NCBI GenBank assembly: GCA_028829895.1
Contig: CM054179.1
Location: 101,579,375-101,643,374 of the forward strand
Length of the DNA: 64,000 nucleotides
Reading direction: 5' to 3'
Origin: Sinotaia quadrata
Taxonomy: Eukaryota > Mollusca > Gastropoda > Architaenioglossa > Viviparidae
The notes beneath the pieces are model-generated. The model ran no database searches, was not told the DNA's origin, and worked only from the letters and a program-made list of their open reading frames with translations. This document shows positions 1 to 10,500 of the stretch, piece by piece. A program made the position numbers and the translations under genes. Numbering within the stretch: the first letter of the stretch is position 1; each line of letters begins with the position of its first letter.

Positions 1-142
1 TATTCGTATCAGTTCATATGACTGCAGTCAGTCGAATTGCATTTTGTGAGTGTTTCGGTAGTGTGGCATACTGTGTTCACACAATACAGATCTTTAAGTC
101 TTCTTTGCCTGTGTTGTTGTGACATCACTCACTCACTTACTC

Positions 143-162
143 ACGCGCGCGCGCACACACAC
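143..162. repeat. (CG)n-(CA)n alternating purine-pyrimidine tract
   Basis: An uninterrupted CGCGCGCGCG run continues into CACACAC. The same tract sits about 140 bp from the start of every unit. Such alternating tracts are known candidates for Z-DNA; no function is shown here. Confidence 0.85.
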
Positions 163-1046
163 CTTCCGACCTACCCTATAGACTTTACTTCTTTTCTTCT
201 CATTTTTTTTGTTGTTATTGGTATTTTGGCATAAGGGGTTTATTTTGATGCTATTATTTAGATACTTGATGTCATCTACTCCCTCTTTAAATTATCATTA
301 ATGACATTCTTCGACATCAACCTTGATCTTATTGACCTTTACATTTGATGTTCTTGTCTTTTTCTATCCACACTTTGAATGTAATCTATTACCAATATTA
401 CAAATTCAACTTACTTTCTTGAACGTGATATGAAGTACACGTACACGTACACAAATACACACACACACATACACACAAACATAAACACAAACAAAAACAC
501 TGTAAGCTTATGTGTTTCTATATTTTAATTCAGGATTTTTATGTATCCTGTTGCTTTATCCGATGGGATTTTACTATTGTTGTGATGCTGTTTGAATTAT
601 AAACACTTCAAAATAACTTGTATTTCAGATGACGACATTCTGCTCCGTCCTAATTTTCGTTGTAACATTCAGAAGAGTGATGAATAGAGAGAGAGTTAAA
701 CTCAAAACAAACAAAACTGATTAAATATTCCTATGAACCATTTCTAAAATGGCCATTGGAACATTGAATTATTGCGAAACTCTTGTGGAAATAAAAGACG
801 ACGCAGGTATACAAGCATATTAAGGAAGAGAGTCCATTAATTCCCCTTTACTTCAACTGTTTACAATGACGCCAGAAATACAGAATAGAACTGTAGTATA
901 CGTTTCCAAACGGACACTTATCATTGTATTACTTATTGGAAAACGAGTAGGAACAACGTATGCTGGTAGGGAGCAAATTTATCAAGCACCGTTTGATTGT
1001 TTAATGTTTTATTTTAATTGTAAATGTTAGCAATGAAATGCTTTAA
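163..1046. other. Gene-free unit-start region with CA-rich stretch
   Basis: No supportable gene is seen. A CA-rich stretch lies at 436-500. The join near 397 goes directly from a CTTTGAA context to TGTAATCTATTACC, skipping about 450 bp (including a (GT)n) that units 2 and 4 keep. A 54-codon frame at 866-1030 is present in all four units but accumulates amino-acid changes and is not called a gene. Confidence 0.6.
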
Positions 1047-1748
1047 ATACACATTAGTAGCAAGAAACCAATTGAAATGCACATTAGTAGCAAGAACAAA
1101 GGACACAGTTACGATACAAATTAGTAGCAAGAACAAAGGACAGGGTTACAATACACATTAGTAGAAAGGACAGGGTTACAATACACATTAGTAGAAATGA
1201 CACGATTCCAAAACACATTAGTAGAAGTGACACGATAAAAATACACATTAGTACAAAGGACACTATTACAATACACACTAATATAAAGGACACGATTACA
1301 ATACACATTAAGAGCAAGGTGACGCATACAATACACATTAGAATTAAGGACACTGTTACAAAAAACATTAGTAGAAAGAACACGATTACAATACACATTA
1401 AGAGCAAGGTGACAATTACAATACACATTATTATAAAGGACACGCATATTTTACACATTAGTAGAAAGGACACGATTACAATACACATTAAGAGCAAGGT
1501 GAAAGTTACAATACACATTAGTAGAAAGGAAAAGGTTACAAAAAGCATTAGTAGAAAGGACCCGGTTAAAATACGCATTAGTAGAAATTACAAGGTTACA
1601 ATACACATTAGTAGAAAGGATACGATTGCAATACACATTAATAGAAACGGTTACAATATACTTTAGTAGAAATTACATGATTGCAATACACATTAGTAAA
1701 AACGTCACGGTTACAATACACTTTAGTAGAAGGGACACGATTACATTA
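1047..1748. repeat. 30-bp minisatellite downstream of A1
   Basis: About 23 degenerate copies of a 30-bp unit beginning ACACATTAGTAGAAAGGACA and ending CGATTACAAT. Because 30 is a multiple of three and the unit lacks stops in several frames, long decapeptide-repeat frames appear on both strands (TIHISRKDTI on plus, MCIVIVSFLL on minus). These look like by-products of the repeat. The array ends about 320 bp past the A1 stop codon, in the direction of A1 transcription. Confidence 0.9.
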
Positions 1749-1932
1749 ATGACGAAGGTATACTACTTACCTGATATTTTATTTCAATTGGAATTTATTT
1801 ACCTTGCCTGCATTCAATATACAGTACAGGTTATTATTTTAATGTATGCTGAAACACTACAAATCATACGATAACTGTTATCTTAATGAGAAAAGACAGA
1901 ATGAAAGAACTTTAGATAGGCACTTCTGATGG

Positions 1933-1956
1933 TTTATTAATGCCGGTTGCTTTATT
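1933..1956 (-). terminator. Candidate poly(A) signals for A1
   Basis: Two minus-strand AATAAA hexamers (TTTATT on plus at 1933-1938 and 1951-1956) lie about 115-135 bp beyond the A1 stop codon. The TTTATT at this position is kept after A2, A3 and A4. The call rests on hexamer and position only. Confidence 0.45.
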
Positions 1957-2068
1957 AATAGCATTACTAATTTGTTTAATTAGAAGAGTAATGTTAGGAT
2001 TGAATTTCAATGTTTAGGTCGACTGAAATTAATATACAAAGATGTTTTTGCCAAAAGAATGACTTTCG

Positions 2069-5000
2069 TTATTCCACTTCATTTGTATATCTGGATGAAG
2101 TGCTTTCAGTTTTCTCAGACTGCAGACGATCTTTCAGAAGTGCCAGCAGTTCCAGTTCCTTCGACTTTCGTCTCTTCTCGGCCAACATGTTCAAAGTATA
2201 AGAAAAAGGGTTAAGCGCTGCATTTAAAGGAAAGATAAAAATTACCATGGCAACGTTGACTTCCCCGGGAATTTGAGTGCCAACGGTAGCCAGCAGTGCC
2301 AGAAGGCCGATGGGGAAAAAGCACAAGAAGTTTGAGAGCACGACAAATAACAGTCGTCGTGCAATTGTGCTGTCATTTGATTTTCTTGTCGTGTTGGTCG
2401 TCATGGAGTTGACCCGAATCGACATATACACAAACGACTGCCCCACTGCTATTAGAATGAAAAATACAAAGTTGAACATGATTATCAGACCAAATGAATA
2501 AGTCTTCCCAGGGTACAACTTTCGAATTAAAGGCAGCGACACACAAATTCCAGTCTGGCCATAAAACTGCCAATGTGACGTCTTAGGTAGCAAAGGTATT
2601 GCAGCAAGCATTGTGGCAACCGTCCAAACAATCCCACAAGCCAATGCAGCTGACCTCCTGTGAAATGAAAACGTGCTGAATGGAAAACGAAGGACAATGA
2701 AACGATCAAGAGTGATAAGAAATATGATCATGGAGGACACTTCAATTGACACAAGTGATAAAAATCCTGCAAGTTTACACATTCCACTGCTTTTCCAGGA
2801 ATGCTCATTCCACAAATAATTTCCGAGGTACAATTGATCTGCTACTCCCACTAGAGTAAGGTACAGCCCCATTAAAAAATCTGCGACACTCAGGTTTGTA
2901 ACGAACACCCCATAACCGGACCTAGAAGTTATCTTTTGCACAAATATTCTAAAGACAAAACACCCTGCATTTCCAACGACTGTCATTGATGCCACGATCC
3001 AGTTAAACAGTCGGTACACGTTTGAACGCAGAAGGTCTTCGCACGACGAAATTTCATCTTTGGGGGCAAAACAGAAATCTTCATGAAAATTTTCTGGCAG
3101 CATTGCTTTACAGCAAAATCTATAGTTTTCAGCAAAAATAACTTCCAGTTGTGTTAATTGTTTCAGTAAGTCTTTGGAGAATATTTCCAGTGTGTTTCCT
3201 CGAATATCTAGCGTTTTAAGTTCTCGGAAATGAATGAAGCCAGAATCCCCGATAGCCTCAATGGTTCCGTAAGAAATGTTGAGAAAATTAATGTGACGAA
3301 ATGATTTCAATGCTGAGGTGTCAAAAAGAAGTAATGAAGTGCGTGACAGGTCCAGTCGTTGTAGATGTCTGTGTTCAAGATTTCCTGTGGGTTGTTTCAA
3401 ATACGTTATTGGATTTCCAGCCAAGTTTAACTCTACGAGATTTGAAAGTTTGTAAAATACATTTAAGTCAGAAGAAGTGAGCAAGTTGTCACTTAAATCG
3501 AAACTTTTTAGATTAGGATTTAACATTTCGTGAACGTGCTCAATGTTACATCGACTTAAACGTAACCAGACAAGTTTGGCATTTTTTGACACGTCACGAA
3601 CTGACAGTTTGGATTCGCTTGCATCCAGATAACGTACGTCTGGGTAGGCAGCAACAGGAAAATACTGGTGACAGATGAAAGCTAGTCCCTGACAGCGACA
3701 TTCCAAGGGACAGCGAAATCCACAAACCATTTCGTCGTCACGTTCTGGGCATTGTGGCCAACCGTCACACAGATGGTCTACATGGACGCAAATGGATGAG
3801 TTAAAACATCGATACAACCCAGGACAGACACATCTCTTACAATCATCCTCATCTTCACCATCGGGGCAGTCGTATACTCCGTTACAGCGTAGGTAAACAG
3901 GAAGACAATAACTTAGCTCACCATGGCAACGAAAGTGAGTTACAGGACACGTTGATGAAGGATGAAGTTGTTTTCTAATAATATTTTCTTCTGTGTCAAA
4001 GTCAATTATTGCCGGAAAAGAAATTGTATCTGTTTGCTGGTTTATTTCCGTCATCTTAAGCATACCTGAACAAATGTCTTCATCCGAACCGTCCCAACAG
4101 TGAATAATGTAATCGCAAACTTGTTTAAATCTGATACACTGAGAGTTGTGACAGGTATATTCTGGACACCGATGATCATACTTACAGAAGTCTTCGTCCG
4201 ATCCATCTATACAGTCACGTTTGAAGTCACATACCATTGTGTAATGCAATGTCCGTTTACCGTCATTACAAATGAACATCGCAGTCCTTGTGAAAACGTC
4301 AAGGTCATTATTGTGTGTCACCATGTCGATGCTGTTCACAATGCTGGCGTTGGATACCGAGCACCAGAGTGAAAACGAATCCTCCCCACAAGAACTCCCT
4401 GTCACGCACGACAAAAAACTGTGAGTCACGTGGCCCTCTTTGCACCACACTAGAGTTGCGTTAGATGTTTTCAAACTTCCTTCCATGTCCATGGAACTTG
4501 AAAAATCAATATTTACTTTCTTTACTGATTCAACTTTCTTCACTTCCGTTTCACATATATAATGCGTGTAATATTGAAGATAACAATGAGTTGTAAACAG
4601 CGATAAAGGATTGGTCTGAACGTATATAGTACACAATTGCATTTGATTATAGATACTGCCTGTAATATTTACTTTGTATGCAACTGTGTCATCGACCCAA
4701 TGCCACAGTTTTGCATACAAAGAACCCGCCCCATAATAAAGACGAGTGTCCTGATTGGTCAGTCCGACAAATACTGGTTCCAGCGATTTTCTGTAAGACA
4801 ACAGTTTTCTTATCGCATCCCGTTCACTGGATGATTTTAGCATCGCCAGGTCACCTCCGCGATCCTGGCAGAGATGTCTTGCGACATTCCAAGAGACACC
4901 TCCTTCTGCTTTATGATACGTGTAACATTTCCTTTCCAGTGCCAGTGTACCGTTACAAACAGGACTACTGAAAGGACAGTTGTTTTCGTCTCTCCCATCC

Positions 5001-6208
5001 TGGCACTCTGGTTCCAGATTACATTCCAGGTGACGTCTAAACGTGACGTAGTGCGGAACAGAGCAGTCAAAGAGGCCGTTGTCAAACTGTAATGGGGTAT
5101 GAGTCACTGGGTGAATCGAAAAAAACATTTTGAATCCAACGCCGTCGGAAATCAAGTCATCCGTGACGAAATTGACAAACAGTGACGTATTGTAAACACG
5201 CGTTGGAATCATGTTTTCTCTGCATTCACTCCATTCTAGATTCAAACTTCCGTTAACGTCTACGGTAAACAAGTTAACTTTGCCAATAAAGCATTCTACA
5301 TTTAAATTTGCTTGAATATTGAAACACTGAAAACTGATCATTACTGTGTGCTGTTCGGGTACGTCAAGTTGAAATGAGGCATTTACGAAACTCGGATATT
5401 CACTATCTTCACTAAACCCGGGTGACGTAATATAACCAAAGTGCAAGGATTCGTAAACAACTGGTAAAAATAATCGAAGAGACTTGCTTACTGAGGTGAA
5501 AGATAGCTTAAATTGTGTAATTGTATAGCCAGGAACAGTAAACATTTCTTGAAACCGGAAGAATAGATTATTTGAAAGAGTAACAATGACCTTTTTAGGT
5601 AGCCATGCCGAACACGTAATTGATGCGAGCAGATTGTCTCTATTTAATATTCTTTCTTCGCTGACTTCTATCGAAGCTCTTAGGGAACAATGATCTTTCA
5701 ACATTTCGACAGTGGCCATAATTGAATATCCTTCTGGTACAGTGATTTTCCAGAAACAAGTTACACTGGCACCAACATCAGTGATATCTTCCATAACTCC
5801 ATATAAATATCCTTCCAGGGAAGAAATATAAACATATTTCTGATCTTTGCAATTGCTAGCATTAATATAGAAATTTTCTGTAATGTCAAGATTTCCTTCA
5901 TCAAATGTTCTACTGACTGATGATAAATATTCAGAATCCGATTCCATAAAAGCAAAATAATTATTCTCTCGCCTTGACAATGTCTCATCGGTATTTCCAG
6001 AGTTGACAGTACTCAGATCTTCTCGCCATGTCTCGGAACTCTGTTTCAGGACTAAAGGTGATATTACATCAGAATTATTTAGCAGACCTTCACCACAAGT
6101 GTTATTACTACCAGTAGATACGAAAGATGTTTCACCAAATAAGCTAAAGGTGTGACCTCCGAAAGGCAACAAGAGAAAGACAAGTTTTATGTATATCAGT
6201 CTTAGCAT
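2069..6208 (-). CDS. Type A multidomain adhesion-like LRR/7TM receptor A1 (CUB-CTLD-LDLa-LRR-GPCR), intact
   Basis: A single-exon frame of 1379 codons, predicted to be a plasma-membrane receptor. Seen in order: signal peptide (1 to about 22); CUB-like 1 (120 to about 245); CUB-like 2 (252-368); degenerate LDLa (382-411); C-type lectin-like domain (C418-C552); a linker with WC..GHVT..FLSC (588-601); LDLa modules at 647-675, 681-713, 754-790 and 795-829, most ending in acidic SDE/DEDxC calcium-box-like residues; LRR N-cap and repeats (831-1030); a cysteine cap (1032-1056); and seven membrane segments (1066-1340). Class A marks are GN in TM1, NLSVADFL in TM2, DRF (1168) for DRY, CFFP for CWxP and NPFSY (1333-1337). 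The family most like this is GRL101 / type C LGRs, but those usually lack CUB and lectin domains. The start is set at MLRL because A2 and A3 share it; the ATG four codons upstream in A2 and A3 is lost here. The ligand and G protein are unknown. Confidence 0.93.
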   Translation of the reverse strand: MLRLIYIKLVFLLLPFGGHTFSLFGETSFVSTGSNNTCGEGLLNNSDVISPLVLKQSSETWREDLSTVNSGNTDETLSRRENNYFAFMESDSEYLSSVSRTFDEGNLDITENFYINASNCKDQKYVYISSLEGYLYGVMEDITDVGASVTCFWKITVPEGYSIMATVEMLKDHCSLRASIEVSEERILNRDNLLASITCSAWLPKKVIVTLSNNLFFRFQEMFTVPGYTITQFKLSFTSVSKSLRLFLPVVYESLHFGYITSPGFSEDSEYPSFVNASFQLDVPEQHTVMISFQCFNIQANLNVECFIGKVNLFTVDVNGSLNLEWSECRENMIPTRVYNTSLFVNFVTDDLISDGVGFKMFFSIHPVTHTPLQFDNGLFDCSVPHYVTFRRHLECNLEPECQDGRDENNCPFSSPVCNGTLALERKCYTYHKAEGGVSWNVARHLCQDRGGDLAMLKSSSERDAIRKLLSYRKSLEPVFVGLTNQDTRLYYGAGSLYAKLWHWVDDTVAYKVNITGSIYNQMQLCTIYVQTNPLSLFTTHCYLQYYTHYICETEVKKVESVKKVNIDFSSSMDMEGSLKTSNATLVWCKEGHVTHSFLSCVTGSSCGEDSFSLWCSVSNASIVNSIDMVTHNNDLDVFTRTAMFICNDGKRTLHYTMVCDFKRDCIDGSDEDFCKYDHRCPEYTCHNSQCIRFKQVCDYIIHCWDGSDEDICSGMLKMTEINQQTDTISFPAIIDFDTEENIIRKQLHPSSTCPVTHFRCHGELSYCLPVYLRCNGVYDCPDGEDEDDCKRCVCPGLYRCFNSSICVHVDHLCDGWPQCPERDDEMVCGFRCPLECRCQGLAFICHQYFPVAAYPDVRYLDASESKLSVRDVSKNAKLVWLRLSRCNIEHVHEMLNPNLKSFDLSDNLLTSSDLNVFYKLSNLVELNLAGNPITYLKQPTGNLEHRHLQRLDLSRTSLLLFDTSALKSFRHINFLNISYGTIEAIGDSGFIHFRELKTLDIRGNTLEIFSKDLLKQLTQLEVIFAENYRFCCKAMLPENFHEDFCFAPKDEISSCEDLLRSNVYRLFNWIVASMTVVGNAGCFVFRIFVQKITSRSGYGVFVTNLSVADFLMGLYLTLVGVADQLYLGNYLWNEHSWKSSGMCKLAGFLSLVSIEVSSMIIFLITLDRFIVLRFPFSTFSFHRRSAALACGIVWTVATMLAAIPLLPKTSHWQFYGQTGICVSLPLIRKLYPGKTYSFGLIIMFNFVFFILIAVGQSFVYMSIRVNSMTTNTTRKSNDSTIARRLLFVVLSNFLCFFPIGLLALLATVGTQIPGEVNVAMVIFIFPLNAALNPFSYTLNMLAEKRRKSKELELLALLKDRLQSEKTESTSSRYTNEVE

Positions 6209-6260
6209 TGTAGGAATGTAAATCCGTTGACATATACGATTATGTATATTTTAACTCACT

Positions 6261-6268
6261 CTTATATA
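6261..6268 (-). promoter_or_regulatory. TATA-box-like element for A1
   Basis: Minus-strand TATATAAG lies about 55 bp before the A1 start codon. The same octamer is kept at the matching place before A2 (26308) and A3 (45837). A transcription start about 25-30 bp downstream would leave a short 5' UTR. Confidence 0.5.
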
Positions 6269-6798
6269 AGTTGTCTTTAAAAACCAGTCTTACAGTCACG
6301 CAAGAAATTCTTTTCAGCGGCCTTAACAAAGATTTATAAGGCGGAATATCATTCAAACAATTTTATTGTCTTTCTTTTCCTTATGTTCGTGTACAATTCA
6401 TGCAATGAGGAATTATTTTGTTAATAGCAACATGAACAAATCCATCATTTCATTGCTTGAGAAAAGTCGTGTAAAAAGGTTTTCTTACTTTGCAATTTGA
6501 AAGACAGAAAAAAGTATCACGTTTATTTCAGTCCTGTTTTTATTTTTGTAACTGGATGTTAAACATAAATTTATCTCTTGTTTATTTTTCCACTACGATT
6601 AGAACGAGACTAGCTTGTAATCTGATACATTGTCTTCTTTCCCCGCGACTTTTATCTGCGTTCTTTTCGATTTTGATCACGTGACATAGAGAAATTATCC
6701 CTTTTAATACCCTGAATTGTTTTTCGATTTTCTGTCCTATCTCGGAATGATGATTTGTAATTCCGTTCGTTGGCAATGTATAAATATTTCTTTTCAAA

Positions 6799-6920
6799 AA
6801 CACAGACACACACACACTCACACACACACACACACACACAAACACACAAACACACACACACACACATTCACACACACACTCACACTAAGACACACAAACA
6901 AACTCTCTCACTCTCTCAAC
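6799..6920. repeat. (CA)n / (CT)n microsatellite in A1/B1 spacer
   Basis: An interrupted CA array ends in a short CT stretch. It occurs at the matching position in the other A/B spacers but with different length and purity, so spacing within the putative promoter varies between units. Confidence 0.9.
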
Positions 6921-7567
6921 AAAACTGTAAATTCACCTAAATTCATTGGACAGTCTTGAAATTCATTTCTTTATTTATTTAATGCACTTTAAAAAATATT
7001 TATATCAGTGTATTAATAATTAAGAAAAATATTTCCACAAATAATAAACCAATTTTTCCTTTATTTTTTGTGGGGAGGCTTCAAGTTTACACCGATTTCG
7101 CGCAAAAAACTTTGAAAAATATCTGAACTGACATAAATAGTTGATTGTCAAGATTCAGTCCATGAAAAAAAAACACGTGACTTGTTTCCGCACAATGACA
7201 CTGATTTAAGTATTTTAAGTTTAAAAATCAGCCAACGGACATTTATCTTTTTTTTTTAAATCTTTTACTTTGGGTATTTAATACAATTTTAAGCGAGAGC
7301 GAGCTGCAAGACTCTTGTCAGTAGGTCTTTTGACTGTCAAGTCGGCGTTTGGCAAGAACTCTAAATAGCAAGAACGGAAAACTTAAAGTGATCATGAATT
7401 TCTCTCTTACAGCCTGTGGTATAAAATCTAATTTATTTTTATCTTTGAATCAAAACGAAGCTTTTGCATACAGGCGGTAAATAGAAACCCAACTATTCTA
7501 TATAGTTATTAAATATTTTGTAAGTGTTCAGACACGCTATATTATTCCAAACATCTAATTAAAAATT

Positions 7568-10500
7568 ATGTATATCTGGTTTTCACTGGTTGACCTGTTT
7601 ATAATATTTATGGCAGTAAACTCTTACAAATTAGATAATGAAGATATTTTTGGGAAGAATATGCAATCAATAATGGGAACTTTGCAAATTAAAAATGATA
7701 GTATATTTCAAAGTGTTTCCGAACAGGCCACGCTTTTGACAAGTTCGGGACAAGATAAAAATGACGTCATAGAAAACTATACATGGAGCCCAAACAAGAC
7801 CTCAGAGAATACAAATATGACGAAAGCGGCAAACAGTAACTCGATTCACGTCATAAATGACGGCCGAAATATTAACGAGACAACTGGACATGTTAACTTT
7901 ACTACAGGGGACTGCACTGACCACATATTATTCATGGATTATTACACACAAGTGTCTGTTATCGGCATTGTCGCTCGTGGTTCATTCAACTCTCTCCTAA
8001 ACTTTTGTCAGTGGAAGGTTATCGCCCCTGACGGTTCTTTTCTTTTAGCGACACTGCAACTGAACGAACCATGCATGGGTGACACCGTCCTAAAGTCAAG
8101 CGAAAACGAGGCTATGAATGACGACAGTTTACTGTCATTTCAAACTTGTGATGACCATTTCAACAAAGAAATTGTTGCGTCTCTGTCTTGCTGTCTTTAT
8201 ATTCGTTCAGGTCCAGTGTCCAAGTACTCGACCTACTTTCCACAGTTCCAAGTCCAAATAAAAGTGACGTCAATGTCTTTAAGACTTACGTTACCTGTAA
8301 CATTTCATTCACCGCAATCAGGTTATGTGACGTCACCAGGATTTGAAGAAATAGGAAGATATCCCAGATTTATGAATGCATCTACCAAACTTGATGTCCC
8401 TGTCAATCACATAGTAATGGTCAGTTTCCGGAGAGTAGAGTTTTATAGTGGAAGTTCGTGTAATGACGACTTCTTGGAACTCTCTACAGTTGACGAAATA
8501 GGTAATGCTATTCCTGTGTGGAAAGAGTGCTCTCACCACTTCATCGTGAATTCCATTTACAACAGGTCGCTGATCTTGCGCTTCGTAACTAACGACTTTA
8601 GTAAAGGAGAGGGATTTATGATGATATTCACATTATACCCGCAGAGTCACATCCCGCCTCTAATCAATGGAGGCATGTATAATTGCTCAGTGCCTCATTA
8701 CCCGACCTTCAAGCGACATTTGGAATGTAACTTAGAAATTGAGTGTCTGGGTGGAGAAGACGAACGAGAATGCCCTTTCAGCAGTCCGGCCTGTAATGGC
8801 TCTGTGGCCTTTCAAAACAAGTGTTACAGTTACCACAAATCAAAGAATGGCCTTACCTGGCAAAACGCTCAAGAGCAGTGTCAAATTCGAGGTGGAAATT
8901 TGGTCATGGTCAAAACTGAGGACGAAAAAGAAGCAATAGAGAGACTTATTCATTACACAAAACAAATGAATGGACCTGCATACATCGGGCTCAATCGAAG
9001 GATTTCTAAAGCCGCATCCATGTACAAACAAATATTTACGTGGGTGGACGGATCAATTGGTTATAATGCTAATATCACCCTATCCTTCAACTTTCTGGTT
9101 ACAATCGAATTGTGTGCTTATTGTTTTCCGTGTTCACCATGGACAATACAATCTACATCGTGCACTGACAGCACTATATATGATTTCATTTGTCAATCCG
9201 ATGCACAAAGTAATTATCTAAACACAGAAAAATCTATACAGTTTCCTAAACATGATGGTCGATTATTAAATGAAACTATTTCAAGACAATCACTTATACG
9301 ATGTGCGGATGGTCATGTGACTTATGATTTTCTATCTTGTAGTCCTGACAGTTTTTGTGGGGAGACACAATACATGAAGTGGTGTCCACTCTCCAATAGC
9401 AAATTCACTCAAGGTCACGTTGGTGAAAGATTGATGCGAATCGAGGATGTCACGCGAATAGCTACTTTTGTGTGTGACGACAGAAAGAAAACAATTCCTT
9501 TCACACTACTGTGCGATTTCCGGTTTCACTGTGTAGACAAATCTGATGAATCGTTCTGTACTCATGACAGCTGTTCAAATAGAGTATGCAGCAATGGTCA
9601 ATGCATCAACGGCGATCGGTGTGACGGAAGGGAGGACTGTTTTGACGGATCTGAAGAAATATCGTGCACATCTAAATTTAATTCGACCAATATTCTCACC
9701 ATGTATCCTCCTGCTATTATTGACTTTGACAAAATAGGAAGCTTCTCTCAAATTAAAATTGCACCTTCTGATCCGTGCCCTATGACACACTTCCGGTGTC
9801 ATGGCGAGTTGAGCTATTGTCTTCCTGTGTTTGTCCGTTGTAATGGAGTGTATGACTGTCCGGATCACGAGGACGAGATGGGATGTGAGGTGTATGTGTG
9901 TCCGGGATTTTTTCGTTGTTTCAATTCGAGAATCTGTGTACCCGTGGACAACGTGTGTGATGGAATTGCCCATTGCCCCAATCACCACGATGAGCTTCTG
10001 TGTGAATTCCGTTGTCCTGATGGCTGCCTGTGTCAAGGATTGGCATTCATTTGCAGACAACGTATTTCAGTTATGACGTTCTCACAACTTCGATTTCTGG
10101 ATGGAGATGGCTCTGGAATGTCCCTCGAAGACGTGGTTTCAAATAAATATTTAATTAGGTTGAGTTTAAGACACTGCAGCATTGATCACGTGATACAATT
10201 GTCTAATCCTAACTTGATGGATATTGATTTAAGTGATAATTTGATTACTTCCATTAATACAAATGCTTTCTTAAATCTAAAAATGCTTAAAAAATTGACC
10301 CTTGCCAGAAATCCTCTAGTGACGCTAACTAATGACGTGCACGTTATTCAAAATTATTTTTTACAAAGTGTCGACCTGTCGTATACTGATTTACGAATTT
10401 TGAACAGTACTAACTTTAAAAACTTTCCAGGCATTAGTTTTCTTAACATATCATATAGCCGAGTAGAGGTAATCGATACTACTGGCTTTTTGTATTTGCC

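Larger units (their letters stand above)
6209..7567. promoter_or_regulatory. Divergent intergenic spacer A1/B1 (putative shared promoter region)
   Basis: A1 and B1 are transcribed away from each other across 1359 bp, and the same arrangement recurs in units 2 (1353 bp) and 3 (1268 bp). The spacer holds a TATA-like element near A1, a CA array, and a block before B1 conserved in all three units (7300-7450). That block contains TCTCTCTTACAG, which looks like a 3' splice site, so a B-type 5' UTR intron is possible. Promoter activity is inferred from position and conservation. Confidence 0.55.

Noticed and set aside
866..1030. 54-codon frame (MTPEIQNRTV...) present in all four units at 866, 21028, 40867 and 61395
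   Set aside because: The few differences between units are mostly amino-acid changing, the C-terminal end varies, and no family is recognised. Recent duplication alone explains its persistence.
1084..1666. Long decapeptide-repeat frames on both strands of the 30-bp array
   Set aside because: They come from a stop-free 30-bp period, are open in several frames at once and change length with copy number. There is no start context or conserved ends.
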